Origin: JAPUEK01 sp963815355
GTDB taxonomy: Bacteria > Pseudomonadota > Alphaproteobacteria > Rhodobacterales > Rhodobacteraceae
Direction of reading: 5' to 3'
Assembly: GCA_963815355.1 (NCBI GenBank)
Contig: CAWFGJ010000012.1
Span: 148,275-212,274, forward strand
Length of the DNA: 64,000 nucleotides
Positions 26,900 through 35,351 of this stretch are shown piece after piece (within the stretch, counting starts at the first letter, position 1; the number at the start of each line of letters is the position of its first letter). The position numbers and the translations under genes are program-made. The notes beneath the pieces are model-generated. The model was not told where the DNA came from, did not search any database, and saw only the letters and a list, made by a program, of their open reading frames with translations.

Positions 26900-27423
26900 T
26901 CGGCCGGGCCATTGGGCTGAGGCCCGCGCGTGCGCATGACCAGATCATCGCGCATCAGGTCCTCGATAAACACCGACAACAGCTGTGAACGACCTGTGAC
27001 CCCCGCCTTGCGATAAATGGCGTTGGTCTGGGCTTTTACCGTGCCCTCGGATGTTTCGCGCAGGCCAGCGATATCCGCCGTCGACAGGCCCTTGATCGCG
27101 AACAGGGCCACGTCGCGCTCTGCCGGGGTCAACACCCATTCCGTAAAGCGTTCCTCCAGCAGATCCGCAAAGGCCCCCGAGGCGCGGCGCAACCGCTCTT
27201 GCGCGACGTTGCGCTCCTTGTGCACGCGCCACAGCGCATAGGCCCCCAGAATCAGGCCAAGCAAAAGGCCGAACGCCGCCCCCATCTCCATCAGCTCGCG
27301 CATCTCCCAACTCAAGGGCGCGGACCAAATCCCGAAAAGCGATGAGAAAATATCTGATATGAAAAAGAAACCGCAAACCGCTTGGACAACCAAGATTGAG
27401 ACCAGTACCCAGACTCGGCTCAC
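26887..27423 (-). CDS. Membrane-anchored LuxR-type HTH transcriptional regulator
   Basis: 178 aa from the GTG at 27423, which has GGAGG five bases upstream; a TTG at 27441 opens the same frame. Two N-terminal transmembrane helices are predicted (VWVLVSILVVQAVCGFFFIS and EMGAAFGLLLGLILGAYALW). A cytoplasmic coiled region follows (HKERNVAQERLRRASGAF), then a LuxR HTH (about 105-165: LTPAERDVALFAIKGLSTAD, then SEGTVKAQTNAIYRKAGV). A DNA-binding domain tethered to the membrane suggests envelope sensing. It lies 27 bases after a secreted PepSY-like gene on the same strand and is probably its operon partner. No receiver domain. Confidence 0.85.
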   Translation of the reverse strand: MSRVWVLVSILVVQAVCGFFFISDIFSSLFGIWSAPLSWEMRELMEMGAAFGLLLGLILGAYALWRVHKERNVAQERLRRASGAFADLLEERFTEWVLTPAERDVALFAIKGLSTADIAGLRETSEGTVKAQTNAIYRKAGVTGRSQLLSVFIEDLMRDDLVMRTRGPQPNGPADQTS

Positions 27424-27450
27424 ACCCGCCTCCGATGCCAAAGAGCCGGC

Positions 27451-27834
27451 TCAGTCATCGTCATCCTCGTCGTCATCGTCCCCACCATGATCGTCGTCGC
27501 CGTGGTCATCTCCGCCGTGATCGTCACCGCCGCCATGCCCACTCCGGCCATCGCCGCGATCTTCCAGTATCAGGGCTGCGTCGACAGCATCGTTGGGTGT
27601 GAAAAGGTCACGCAGAATTTCCCCGGTGCGCGGGTTCAGGATGATCTCACGCGATCCGTTGTCATTTTGCGCCTCAATCCGGCTGCGCCCCAACAACGTC
27701 CGGGAAACTTCGATGTCCCGAAACCCTTGCGTGCGCAGTTGGCGGACAACATCGTCTTCATACCCGGCCAAAAGCTGGCTGGGCAAAAGCGCGACGCTGA
27801 GCGCGAGCAGCATGGTTCTGCGGTTCATCGGCAT
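27451..27834 (-). CDS. Secreted PepSY-like protein with Asp/His-rich tail (second of a pair)
   Basis: 127 aa. A signal peptide (MNRRTMLLALSVALLPSQLLA, cleavage near residue 23) precedes a PepSY-like unit (YEDDVVRQLRTQGFRDIEVS, then NPRTGEILRD). The last 35 residues are almost only Asp, Gly and His (for example GGDDHGGDDHGDDDHGGDD), a likely divalent-metal-binding tail. It is encoded by GAT/CAT-type trinucleotide repeats. PepSY-like units of this kind occur in periplasmic inhibitors and two-component-associated proteins. Between its paralogue (27917-28387) and a membrane LuxR regulator on the same strand. Start could also be the ATG two codons downstream. Confidence 0.8.
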   Translation of the reverse strand: MPMNRRTMLLALSVALLPSQLLAGYEDDVVRQLRTQGFRDIEVSRTLLGRSRIEAQNDNGSREIILNPRTGEILRDLFTPNDAVDAALILEDRGDGRSGHGGGDDHGGDDHGDDDHGGDDDDEDDDD

Positions 27835-27872
27835 TTTCGATCAAGGTTTCTCGTAAGGTTATGGTGGGTCTG

Positions 27873-27899
27873 ACCCGTTCCGGCAAGACCGGAACGGGT
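27873..27899 (-). terminator. Perfect 11-bp inverted repeat between the two PepSY-like genes
   Basis: ACCCGTTCCGG, loop CAAGA, then CCGGAACGGGT. The stem is perfect and lies between the upstream gene's stop (27917) and the start of the next (27834). There is no T-run on the minus strand. It may act as a partial terminator or an RNA-processing or stability hairpin, giving the first secreted protein more transcript than the second. Confidence 0.5.
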
Positions 27900-27916
27900 A
27901 ATATCATGTCGCGATA

Positions 27917-28387
27917 TCAGTCGTCGTCGCCGTCATCGTCGTCGCCACTGTCGTGGTCATCGCCGCTGTCGTGATCGTCGCCGTCATCGCCTTCGTCGTG
28001 ATCATCGTCTTCGTCGTCAGCCGAATCGTGATCATCGCCTTCATCGTCGTCCATGTCGTCGTGACCATGGCCGCTGGTGCCATCACCTACGCGCACAAAA
28101 TCATTGGCCCGGACCTGAATGCTGACCCCGGTATGGATGTCGTCACCCGCTTCGACCGTGCCGGTTTCCTGGCTCAGGATATCGCCCGTTGCGATGTCGT
28201 AGACGACCTCAAGCTTTTGCGTGTCCTTGATGGCCTCGACCTTGATCTGGGTCGGCCCTTCTTTCACTTCAATCGAGGTATAGCCTTGCGCCTGCAAGTC
28301 CGTGACAATCTGGTCGGTGGTCACACTTGCCATTGCCATCGAAGCGGCAAACGCAAATGCGGCGGCGTAGATAAAGGTTCTCTTCAT
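27917..28387 (-). CDS. Secreted PepSY-like protein with Asp/His-rich tail (first of a pair)
   Basis: 156 aa from the ATG at 28387, with GGAAG five or six bases upstream. Signal peptide MKRTFIYAAAFAFAASMAMA; PepSY-like unit ASVTTDQIVTDLQAQGYTSI to YDIATGDILSQETG. After about residue 100 the protein is nearly all Asp, His, Gly, Glu and Ser (DDHDSADDEDDDHDEGDDGD and on to the C-terminus). It is an extreme acidic tail, probably binding Ca, Zn or other divalent ions. First gene of a PepSY-PepSY-LuxR unit. Paralogous to the next gene in layout though divergent in sequence. Function unknown. Confidence 0.8.
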   Translation of the reverse strand: MKRTFIYAAAFAFAASMAMASVTTDQIVTDLQAQGYTSIEVKEGPTQIKVEAIKDTQKLEVVYDIATGDILSQETGTVEAGDDIHTGVSIQVRANDFVRVGDGTSGHGHDDMDDDEGDDHDSADDEDDDHDEGDDGDDHDSGDDHDSGDDDDGDDD

Positions 28388-28547
28388 TGGAACTTCCTTT
28401 CGATCCGTGCCGCATTCCGTCGTGGAATCGGCGAGCCCTGTCATAAAGACCCAATTTTTACACGACCGAAATTGACCAGAGGTTTAAAAGACCCCCCGCC
28501 CCACCCAGGGTAGAGGCCCATAAACTCAGGTTTATGCCCATAAAATC

Positions 28548-28578
28548 AAAAGGCCGCGCAGGAAATGCGCGGCCTTTT
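28548..28578 (-). terminator. Intrinsic terminator of trpB
   Basis: AAAAGGCCGCGCA and TGCGCGGCCTTTT form a perfect 13-bp stem around a GGAAA loop, flanked by A/T-rich sequence on both sides, so it can act in both directions. It lies just downstream of the trpB stop (28606) on the minus strand and upstream of the PepSY-like gene pair. Confidence 0.9.
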
Positions 28579-28605
28579 GCCATTTTCAGGCCTGAAAAGG
28601 GGGTG

Positions 28606-29838
28606 TCAGACCTTCATGTCAAAGCCAAGGTGCTTGGCCACAGTGAAGATATCCTTGTCGCCGCGCCCGCACATATTCATCACGATTATATGGTCTTTGG
28701 GCAGTCCGGGGGCGATCTTCATCACATGGGCCAGCGCGTGCGACGGCTCCAGCGCGGGGATGATTCCCTCCAGCTTGCACGACAGTTGAAACGCCTCCAG
28801 CGCCTCTGCATCCGTAATCGAGACATATTGCACCCGACCCATGTCATGCAGCCACGAATGCTCTGGCCCGATACCGGGATAATCCAAGCCCGCCGAGATA
28901 GAGAATCCTTCCAGAATCTGCCCATCCGGGTCTTGCAAAAGATAGGTCCGGTTGCCGTGCAACACGCCCGGACGCCCACCGGTCAGACTGGCGCAATGCT
29001 GCATCCGGTCATCCACACCCTTGCCGCCAGCCTCAACGCCGATGATCCCCACCGACGGATCGTCAAGGAACGGGTAGAACAACCCCATCGCATTCGACCC
29101 CCCGCCGATCGCTGCGATCAGCGTGTCGGGCAGACGTCCCTCACCCTCTTGCTCCGCCAACTGCCAGCGGACTTCCTTGCCGATGATCGACTGGAAATCC
29201 CGCACCATCGCCGGATAAGGATGCGGACCTGCCACCGTACCGATACAATAAAACGTATCGCGCACGTTGGTCACCCAATCGCGCAAGGCATCGTTCATCG
29301 CATCTTTCAACGTGCCGCGCCCCGATGTCACCGGGATCACTTCGGCGCCCAGCAACCGCATCCGGAACACGTTGGGGGCTTGCCGTTCCACGTCATGCGC
29401 GCCCATGTAGACCACGCATTGCAGCCCGAACTTGGCGCAAACGGTGGCGGTCGCCACCCCGTGCTGGCCCGCGCCCGTTTCCGCAATGATCCGGGTTTTG
29501 CCCATACGCCGCGCCAGAATGATCTGGCCCAACACGTTGTTGATCTTATGCGCGCCGGTGTGATTCAGCTCATCGCGCTTCATGTATATCTTGGCACCGC
29601 CCAGATGCGCGGTCAGACGCTCCGCGTGATACAGGGGCGAGGGGCGACCCACATAATGCTTCCAAAGATCGTCCATCTCGGCCCAAAAGGTCGGGTCGGT
29701 CTTGGCGAACTCATACCGCTCTTCCAGATCAAGGATCAGCGGCATCAGCGTCTCAGACACAAAACGCCCGCCAAACTTGCCGAACCGCCCGGCTTCATCC
29801 GGCCCGGTCATGAAGCTGTTCAAACCATCATCGGCCAT
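28606..29838 (-). CDS. trpB: Tryptophan synthase beta chain
   Basis: 410 aa. The pyridoxal phosphate lysine lies in DELNHTGAHKINNVLGQ, the phosphate-binding loop is AAIGGGSNAMGLFYPF, and SAGLDYPGIGPEHS is a TrpB signature. It joins indole and serine to make tryptophan, normally in complex with TrpA. trpA and trpF are not adjacent on the downstream side, which ends at a strong terminator. The nearest upstream gene, pyrD, is 82 bases away on the same strand. Full length and unremarkable. Confidence 0.97.
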   Translation of the reverse strand: MADDGLNSFMTGPDEAGRFGKFGGRFVSETLMPLILDLEERYEFAKTDPTFWAEMDDLWKHYVGRPSPLYHAERLTAHLGGAKIYMKRDELNHTGAHKINNVLGQIILARRMGKTRIIAETGAGQHGVATATVCAKFGLQCVVYMGAHDVERQAPNVFRMRLLGAEVIPVTSGRGTLKDAMNDALRDWVTNVRDTFYCIGTVAGPHPYPAMVRDFQSIIGKEVRWQLAEQEGEGRLPDTLIAAIGGGSNAMGLFYPFLDDPSVGIIGVEAGGKGVDDRMQHCASLTGGRPGVLHGNRTYLLQDPDGQILEGFSISAGLDYPGIGPEHSWLHDMGRVQYVSITDAEALEAFQLSCKLEGIIPALEPSHALAHVMKIAPGLPKDHIIVMNMCGRGDKDIFTVAKHLGFDMKV

Positions 29839-29919
29839 GTCAGATCTCCCCTTGGATAAGTGACGATGTAGCGCCCTTAACCGCGCGGGGAAAGAGGGCT
29901 TAACACCCGCCGCCGTCCC

Positions 29920-30975
29920 TTAAAGCCAGCGGTCGCGCCCCGTGCCCACCGCCGCAGCGACCGAGCCATGCCCGTCCCGCTCCAGCAGCGCATCCAGCCC
30001 CCGCGCAATCCGCCCGATCAGCGAGATGCCCTGATACACCATCGCGGTGTAGACCTGCACCGCCGACGCCCCGGCCCGGATCTTTTCATAGGCGTCTTCC
30101 GCCGACGAAATCCCGCCCACCCCGATCAACGGCAGCTTGCCCTCGGTCAGCCGCGACAACTGCGCCAATACCCGGGTAGAGCGTTCAAACAACGGCGCGC
30201 CCGACAGCCCGCCCTTTTCGTCCCGCGCCGGGCTTTTCAGCCCCTCCCGAGACAAGGTGGTGTTGGTCGCAATGATTCCCGCCAGACCCGAAGCCAAAGC
30301 CACCTCGGCAATCTCGGCCAATTCGTCCACCGTCAAATCCGGCGCGATCTTCAGGAACACCGGGATTGGACGCAGCAGCCCCGCCCGCACCTCCATCACC
30401 CCGGCCAGCAGGCCCGCCAACGCCGCCTTGCCCTGCAAATCGCGCAGTTTTTCGGTGTTGGGGGAACTGACATTGACCGTCGCGAAATCGACATGCGGCC
30501 CGCAAACCGCCAAAACCTTGGCGAAATCCGCAGCCCTGTCGGCGCTGTCTTTGTTGGCCCCAAGGTTCAGCCCCACCGGCACCGGCCCCGCCGGACGCCC
30601 CGCCAGCCGCGCCGCGATCGCCTCGGCCCCGTCATTGTTGAACCCGAAACGGTTGATCGCGGCCCGGTCTGCGGTCAGACGGAACAGCCGTGGCTGCGGA
30701 TTGCCCGGCTGCGGGCGCGGCGTTGCGGCCCCCACCTCGACAAAACCGAATCCCGCCCGGGTCAGCGCGGCCACCGCCGTCGCGTTCTTGTCATAGCCCG
30801 CCGCCAATCCCACCGGATTGGTCATCGACATCCCCGCCACCATGGTTGCCAACCGAGGCGAGGTCACCAACCCCGGCAAAGGCGCAAACCCAAGCCGCAG
30901 CGCGGTCAGCGACAGCCCATGCGCCCGCTCGGGGTCGATCTTGTGCAGCAGCGACAGTCCAACACGTTCCAGCAC
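29920..30975 (-). CDS. pyrD: Dihydroorotate dehydrogenase (quinone), class 2
   Basis: 351 aa from the GTG at 30975, directly after the stop of the DUF952 gene; this gives the usual class 2 length and N-terminus (VLERVGLSLLHKIDPERAHG), the membrane-associating helix. Active-site Ser lies in FATVNVSSPNTEKLR, and FMN-binding segments are NRFGFNNDG, IIATNTTLSR and LIGVGGISSAEDA. It oxidises dihydroorotate to orotate with ubiquinone as acceptor at the inner membrane, the fourth step of pyrimidine synthesis. Likely translationally coupled with the DUF952 gene. Confidence 0.95.
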   Translation of the reverse strand: MLERVGLSLLHKIDPERAHGLSLTALRLGFAPLPGLVTSPRLATMVAGMSMTNPVGLAAGYDKNATAVAALTRAGFGFVEVGAATPRPQPGNPQPRLFRLTADRAAINRFGFNNDGAEAIAARLAGRPAGPVPVGLNLGANKDSADRAADFAKVLAVCGPHVDFATVNVSSPNTEKLRDLQGKAALAGLLAGVMEVRAGLLRPIPVFLKIAPDLTVDELAEIAEVALASGLAGIIATNTTLSREGLKSPARDEKGGLSGAPLFERSTRVLAQLSRLTEGKLPLIGVGGISSAEDAYEKIRAGASAVQVYTAMVYQGISLIGRIARGLDALLERDGHGSVAAAVGTGRDRWL

Positions 30976-30977
30976 GA

Positions 30978-31316
30978 TCAGAATACACCTTCGGGAAAAA
31001 TATGGCCGCTGGCCCCCAATGGCAGCGACTTGTCCCAAACGACATCGCCGCTTTGCAAGGCGCGGTAAAGGTGGGGAAACAGCGCGCCCCCCCGTGACGG
31101 CTCCCAGCGCAGCGCCTCGCCCAGCCGGTCCGCCTCACAGGCGACCAACACAAGGTCACTTTGCCCGGCAAAGTAGCGCGCGGCCGTCTCGGCAAGCTGC
31201 GGTGCGGCCGAAAAGTGGATGAACCCGTCTGCCAGATCAACCGGCGCACCGTCGGTCACACCGGCGGCTCGAAAGGCATCCCATTCGGGGCGGCGAAATA
31301 TCTTGTAAATCAGCAT
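30978..31316 (-). CDS. DUF952 family protein
   Basis: 112 aa from the ATG at 31316 (MLIYKIFRRPEWDAFRAAG); the longer open frame to 31478 lacks similarity. The DUF952 pattern is seen in VDLADGFIHFSAAPQLAETA, LVLVACEADRLGEALRWE and RGGALFPHLYRAL. The family is small, cytoplasmic and of unknown activity; the fold is thought to be related to ADP-ribosyl-type enzymes, which is only suggestive. It sits directly before pyrD and probably shares its transcript. Confidence 0.87.
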   Translation of the reverse strand: MLIYKIFRRPEWDAFRAAGVTDGAPVDLADGFIHFSAAPQLAETAARYFAGQSDLVLVACEADRLGEALRWEPSRGGALFPHLYRALQSGDVVWDKSLPLGASGHIFPEGVF

Positions 31317-31520
31317 GGCGCCTTCCTGCCCTTCCGTGCGGCGCGGGTCAACTGCCGTCATTCTGCCGTTACGTAATGGACCGAAAAGTTTTGACAGCGG
31401 CGATCCCATAGCGGACCCTTCGCGTACAACCCCATTTTTGGCGTCCAACCCTTTCGGCGCCCCTCTGCTTTTTGGCATTTCGTGCCCTAATCCCAGTCAT
31501 CCCAAGACAGGAGCCCTGCG

Positions 31521-33020
31521 ATGATCCGTAAATTGATGTCTTCCTTCCTTGCCCTCAGCGCCCTTTCCGCGCCGCTTTCGGCCGAAACCGTCAAGTTGAC
31601 GCTGCTCGGCGTCGGCGATGTTTATAACTTTGCCGAAAAGGACGGGCGCGGCGGCTTTGCCCGCGTCAATGCCGTGGCCAAGGCTGAGCGCGCCAACAAC
31701 CCCAACACCCTCTACGTCTTTGATGGCGACATGCTGTCACCCTCGCTGATGTCGGGCTTTGACAAGGGCCAGAACACCATCGACTTCACCAACCTCGTGC
31801 CCTTCGATCTGGCGGTGCCCGGCAACCACGAATTCGACTTCGGCCCCGAGAATTTTTACGAACGCATGAAGGCGTCGAAATACCCCTGGGCCGCAATCAA
31901 CATCACCAATGACGATGGCTCGCCGATTGAAGGGCTCGGCGGGGTGATGGTCAAAGAAATCGCCGGGCTGACCGTGGCGCTGATTCCCGTCGCCCAAGAC
32001 ACCTCACCGCAAGTATCCTCGACCGGCGCGCTCAAATTCCTGCCCACCGTTGAAACCGGCATCGCTGCTGCCAAAGCCGCCCGCGAAGATGGGGCGGATC
32101 TGGTCATCGGCGTCGTGCAAACCGATATGAGCAACGACCGCGAACTGATCAAAAGCCACGCCTTTGATGTGCTCTTGTCCGGCGATGACCACTCTTACGC
32201 CATCGCCTATGATGGTGTGACCGCCTATGTCGAAACCTCTATCGACGGGCAGTTGCTGACGCCCGTGGATCTGCTGGTGACCATTGATGAAAAAGACGGC
32301 AAGCGCAGCGTGTCCTGGGTGCCCAACTTCCGCTTCATCGACACCGCCTCGGTGGAACCAGACCCCGAAAGCGTCGCCCTTGCCGCCAGCTTTACCGCCC
32401 AATTGGATGAAACGTTGGGCGTCGAAATCGGCAGCACAGAAACCGCCCTCGACAGCCGCCGCAACATCGTGCGCGGCGAAGAATCGGCCATGGGCAACCT
32501 GATTGCCGACGCGATGCGCGATGCGACCGGGGCGGATGTGGCGCTGATGAACGGCGGCGGCATTCGCGCCGACCGCACCTATGACGCCGGCACCAAACTG
32601 ACCCGCCGCGACATCCTGACCGAACTGCCCTTTGGCAACGTGACGGTGCTGACCGAACTGCCGGGCAGCCAGTTGCTGCTGGCGCTGGAAAACGCCGTCA
32701 GCCAGCACGAAAAGGGCGGCGGCCGCTTTGCACAGGTTTCGGGCATCAGCTATGTCTTTGATCCTTCATCCGAAGTTGGCAGCCGGATATCGGAGGTCAT
32801 GGTCGGCGGCGCCCCGCTGGAGGCTGACAAGCTCTACAAGGTCGCCACCAACGACTACATGTTGGGCGGCGGGGATGGCTATGCCGCGCTTGGCGGCGGC
32901 CGCATGCTGACCAATGCGGGTGGCGGCAATCTGGTGGCCAATGACGTCATGCGCTACGTCGAAAAGCTGGGCAGCGTAAAGCCGATGGTCGAAGGCCGCA
33001 TCAAACAGCTTGGCAAATAA
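31521..33020 (+). CDS. Secreted 5'-nucleotidase/metallophosphatase-like protein (UshA family)
   Basis: 499 aa, preceded by an ACAGGAG ribosome site. Signal peptide about residues 1-21 (ending PLSAE). The N-terminal metallophosphatase domain shows VFDGDMLSPS and VPGNHEFDFGPENF; the C-terminal nucleotidase domain has MGNLIADAMRD and ALMNGGGIRADRTYDAG. Two metal-site elements depart from the usual pattern: the first (normally DxH) reads GVGDVYNF, and the later GHxH reads LSGDDHSYA. A periplasmic nucleotidase role is expected, though the altered ligands could change metal or substrate. Monocistronic, ending 93 bases before the tRNA-Gly. Confidence 0.88.
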   Translation: MIRKLMSSFLALSALSAPLSAETVKLTLLGVGDVYNFAEKDGRGGFARVNAVAKAERANNPNTLYVFDGDMLSPSLMSGFDKGQNTIDFTNLVPFDLAVPGNHEFDFGPENFYERMKASKYPWAAINITNDDGSPIEGLGGVMVKEIAGLTVALIPVAQDTSPQVSSTGALKFLPTVETGIAAAKAAREDGADLVIGVVQTDMSNDRELIKSHAFDVLLSGDDHSYAIAYDGVTAYVETSIDGQLLTPVDLLVTIDEKDGKRSVSWVPNFRFIDTASVEPDPESVALAASFTAQLDETLGVEIGSTETALDSRRNIVRGEESAMGNLIADAMRDATGADVALMNGGGIRADRTYDAGTKLTRRDILTELPFGNVTVLTELPGSQLLLALENAVSQHEKGGGRFAQVSGISYVFDPSSEVGSRISEVMVGGAPLEADKLYKVATNDYMLGGGDGYAALGGGRMLTNAGGGNLVANDVMRYVEKLGSVKPMVEGRIKQLGK

Positions 33021-33113
33021 CCAAACCCGGCGGCGGCCCAAACCGTCGCCGGACCGCCATTCTGCGCGCCGGGGCTTGAGCCTGCCCTGCCGCGATGCTA
33101 TCTAAACCTCAGC

Positions 33114-33187
33114 GCGGGCATTGTGTAATGGTAAGACCTTAGCCTTCCAAGCTAAAGACGCGGGTTCGATTCCCGCTGCCCGCTCCA
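33114..33187 (+). tRNA. tRNA-Gly, anticodon TCC
   Basis: Acceptor GCGGGCA pairs with TGCCCGC; the D-arm is short, the anticodon loop reads CTTCCAA with anticodon TCC, and the T-arm has GGTTCGATTCC. The CCA end is encoded (33185-33187). The 74 bases including CCA fit tRNA-Gly. It reads GGA codons and lies between the nucleotidase and fabI genes. Confidence 0.96.
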
Positions 33188-33284
33188 AACCTCCCAACAC
33201 ATCACGCGTCAAACCGCGCCCCACACAGCAAAAAACCGCCGCGACACTGCGCAGCGGTTCTTGCAATCCGTCGGGCGGATTTGC

Positions 33285-34073
33285 TTACAGGTTGTCTTGC
33301 TGCGGCATCCCCAGAACGTGATAGCCGCAATCGACATGGACCACCTCGCCCGTCGTGCAGTTGCCATAGTCCGAGCACAGCCAGACCGCTGTGCCGCCAA
33401 TCGCCTCCAGCGTGGCATTCGCGCGCATCGGCGCATTGGCCTCGGTATGACGGAACGTTGCCCGTGCGCCGCCAATCGCCGCCCCGGCAAGGGTCTTCAT
33501 CGGGCCGGGAGAAATCGCATTCACCCGAACCTGCTGCGGCCCCAGATCATTCGCCAGATAGCGCGTCGCCGATTCCAGCGCCGCCTTGGCCACACCCATC
33601 ACGTTGTAATTCGGCGTAACCCGGTTGGACCCGCCATAGGTCAGCGTGATCAGACTGCCGCCGTTGGGCATCAATGCGGCTGCACGACGGCTGACATCAA
33701 TGAACGAAAAGCACGAGATCGCCAGCGAGTTCGAAAAATTCCCGCGTGACGTGTTGATGAACCGCCCCGTCAGCTCATTCTTGTCGGAAAACGCAATCGC
33801 GTGGATCAGAAAATCCAGCCCCCCCCAACGCTCTTCAATCGCGCCAAAGCACTGGTCCATGCTTTCGTCGTTCATCACATCAACATCGACCAGAAAATCC
33901 GACCCGACCGACGCGGCCAGCGGTTGCACGCGCTTGCCGAACGCCTCTCCCTGATAGGAAAACGCCAGCTCCGCCCCCTCTGCCGCAAGGGCCGAAGCGA
34001 TGCCCCAAGCGATGGACCGTTCATTGGCCACGCCCATGACAAGCCCACGCTTGCCCTTCATCAGATCCGCCAT
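33285..34073 (-). CDS. fabI: Enoyl-[acyl-carrier-protein] reductase FabI
   Basis: 262 aa. The FabI-type NAD-binding start GKRGLVMGVANERSIAWGIA and the catalytic Tyr-x6-Lys in NYNVMGVAKAALE are intact; ISPGPMKTLAGAAIGG is typical. It carries out the last reduction of each fatty-acid elongation cycle with NADH. It is the last gene of fabA-fabB-fabI on the minus strand, 28 bases after fabB. Complete. Confidence 0.96.
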   Translation of the reverse strand: MADLMKGKRGLVMGVANERSIAWGIASALAAEGAELAFSYQGEAFGKRVQPLAASVGSDFLVDVDVMNDESMDQCFGAIEERWGGLDFLIHAIAFSDKNELTGRFINTSRGNFSNSLAISCFSFIDVSRRAAALMPNGGSLITLTYGGSNRVTPNYNVMGVAKAALESATRYLANDLGPQQVRVNAISPGPMKTLAGAAIGGARATFRHTEANAPMRANATLEAIGGTAVWLCSDYGNCTTGEVVHVDCGYHVLGMPQQDNL

Positions 34074-34101
34074 GCTGCAACCCCTACGCGTTGGTGAAAA
34101 A

Positions 34102-35331
34102 TCAGCCCTGCAGCTTGCTCATCAACAGGGTCGCATTGGTGCCGCCAAACCCGAAAGAGTTGGACAGAACGGAATCCAGCTTCACCCCTTCCCGCAAGGT
34201 GGTGACGATTTCCGAAGGCTCCAGCGCCGGGTCCAGCGTGGTCACATTGGCCGAAGCCGCAATGAAATCACCGTTCAGCATCAGCAGCGAATAGATCGCC
34301 TCATGCACGCCCGTCGCGCCAAGGCTGTGCCCGGTCAGCGATTTGGTCGACGCCACTGGCGGGGTTGTCCCCTTGCCGAACACGCGGCGTACGGCCTCCA
34401 TCTCGGTCACGTCGCCGACCACAGTCGAGGTGCCGTGGCTGTTGATGTAATCCACCTTGCGCCCGGCAGGCAGCGTCGACAGGGCCAGCCGCATCGACCG
34501 CTCACCGCCCTCACCCGACGGCGCGACCATATCGTAGCCGTCCGAGGTGGCACCATAGCCCGTCACTTCGGCGTAAATCTTGGCCCCACGCGCCAGCGCA
34601 TGGTTCAGCTCTTCCAGAACCACCACACCGCCGCCGCCCGCAATCACGAACCCGTCGCGCGTCGCGTCATAGGGGCGCGACGCGGTTTCCGGGGTGTCGT
34701 TATACTTGGACGACATCGCCCCCATCGCGTCGAACAGGCACGACAGCGTCCAGTCCAATTCCTCACCACCGCCGGCGAACACGATGTCCTGCTTGCCGAA
34801 CTGGATCAGCTCGGTTCCGTTGCCAATGCAATGCGCGCTGGTCGAGCAGGCCGATGTGATCGAATAGTTGACGCCCCGGATCTTGAACGGCGTCGCAAGG
34901 CAGGCCGAGTTGGTTGACGACATGCCCTTGGTCACCATGAACGGCCCCATCCGCTTGGGGCTGCCGGTTTCGCGCACAATGTTATGGGCGCGGAAAAAGC
35001 TTTTCGTCGACGGCCCGCCAGAGCCCATGATCAAACCGGTGCGATCGTTGGAAATATCCGCCGCCTCAAGCCCGGAATCCTTGATCGCCTGATCCATCGC
35101 AATAAAGTTATAGGCCGCCCCATCGCCCATAAAGCGCAGGTCGCGCTTTTCGATGTGGTCTTCCAACACGATCTGCGGCTGGCCATGCACCCGGCTGCGA
35201 AAGCCATGTTCGGCATAGTCGGGCGCAAAGACGATACCCGACTTACCGGCGCGCAGGCTTGCTTCAACCTCGGCGGCGTTATTGCCGATGGAGGACACAA
35301 TGCCGATCCCTGTGATCACAACACGACGCAT
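34102..35331 (-). CDS. fabB: 3-oxoacyl-[acyl-carrier-protein] synthase I FabB
   Basis: 409 aa. The catalytic triad is visible: Cys in TSACSTSAHCIGNG, His in INSHGTSTVVGDVTE and His in SLTGHSLGATGVHEA. The Gly-rich GFGGTNATLL closes the protein. FabB condenses malonyl-ACP with acyl-ACP and is needed with FabA for unsaturated fatty acids. It follows fabA by 20 bases and precedes fabI. Confidence 0.96.
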   Translation of the reverse strand: MRRVVITGIGIVSSIGNNAAEVEASLRAGKSGIVFAPDYAEHGFRSRVHGQPQIVLEDHIEKRDLRFMGDGAAYNFIAMDQAIKDSGLEAADISNDRTGLIMGSGGPSTKSFFRAHNIVRETGSPKRMGPFMVTKGMSSTNSACLATPFKIRGVNYSITSACSTSAHCIGNGTELIQFGKQDIVFAGGGEELDWTLSCLFDAMGAMSSKYNDTPETASRPYDATRDGFVIAGGGGVVVLEELNHALARGAKIYAEVTGYGATSDGYDMVAPSGEGGERSMRLALSTLPAGRKVDYINSHGTSTVVGDVTEMEAVRRVFGKGTTPPVASTKSLTGHSLGATGVHEAIYSLLMLNGDFIAASANVTTLDPALEPSEIVTTLREGVKLDSVLSNSFGFGGTNATLLMSKLQG

Positions 35332-35351
35332 GGTAAACTCCTTCTTCGCCC

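Noticed and set aside
27917..28075. A CRISPR-like or minisatellite array in the TCG/TCA repeats
   Set aside because: The tracts are in-frame codons for the acidic tails with no spacers or fixed repeat unit.
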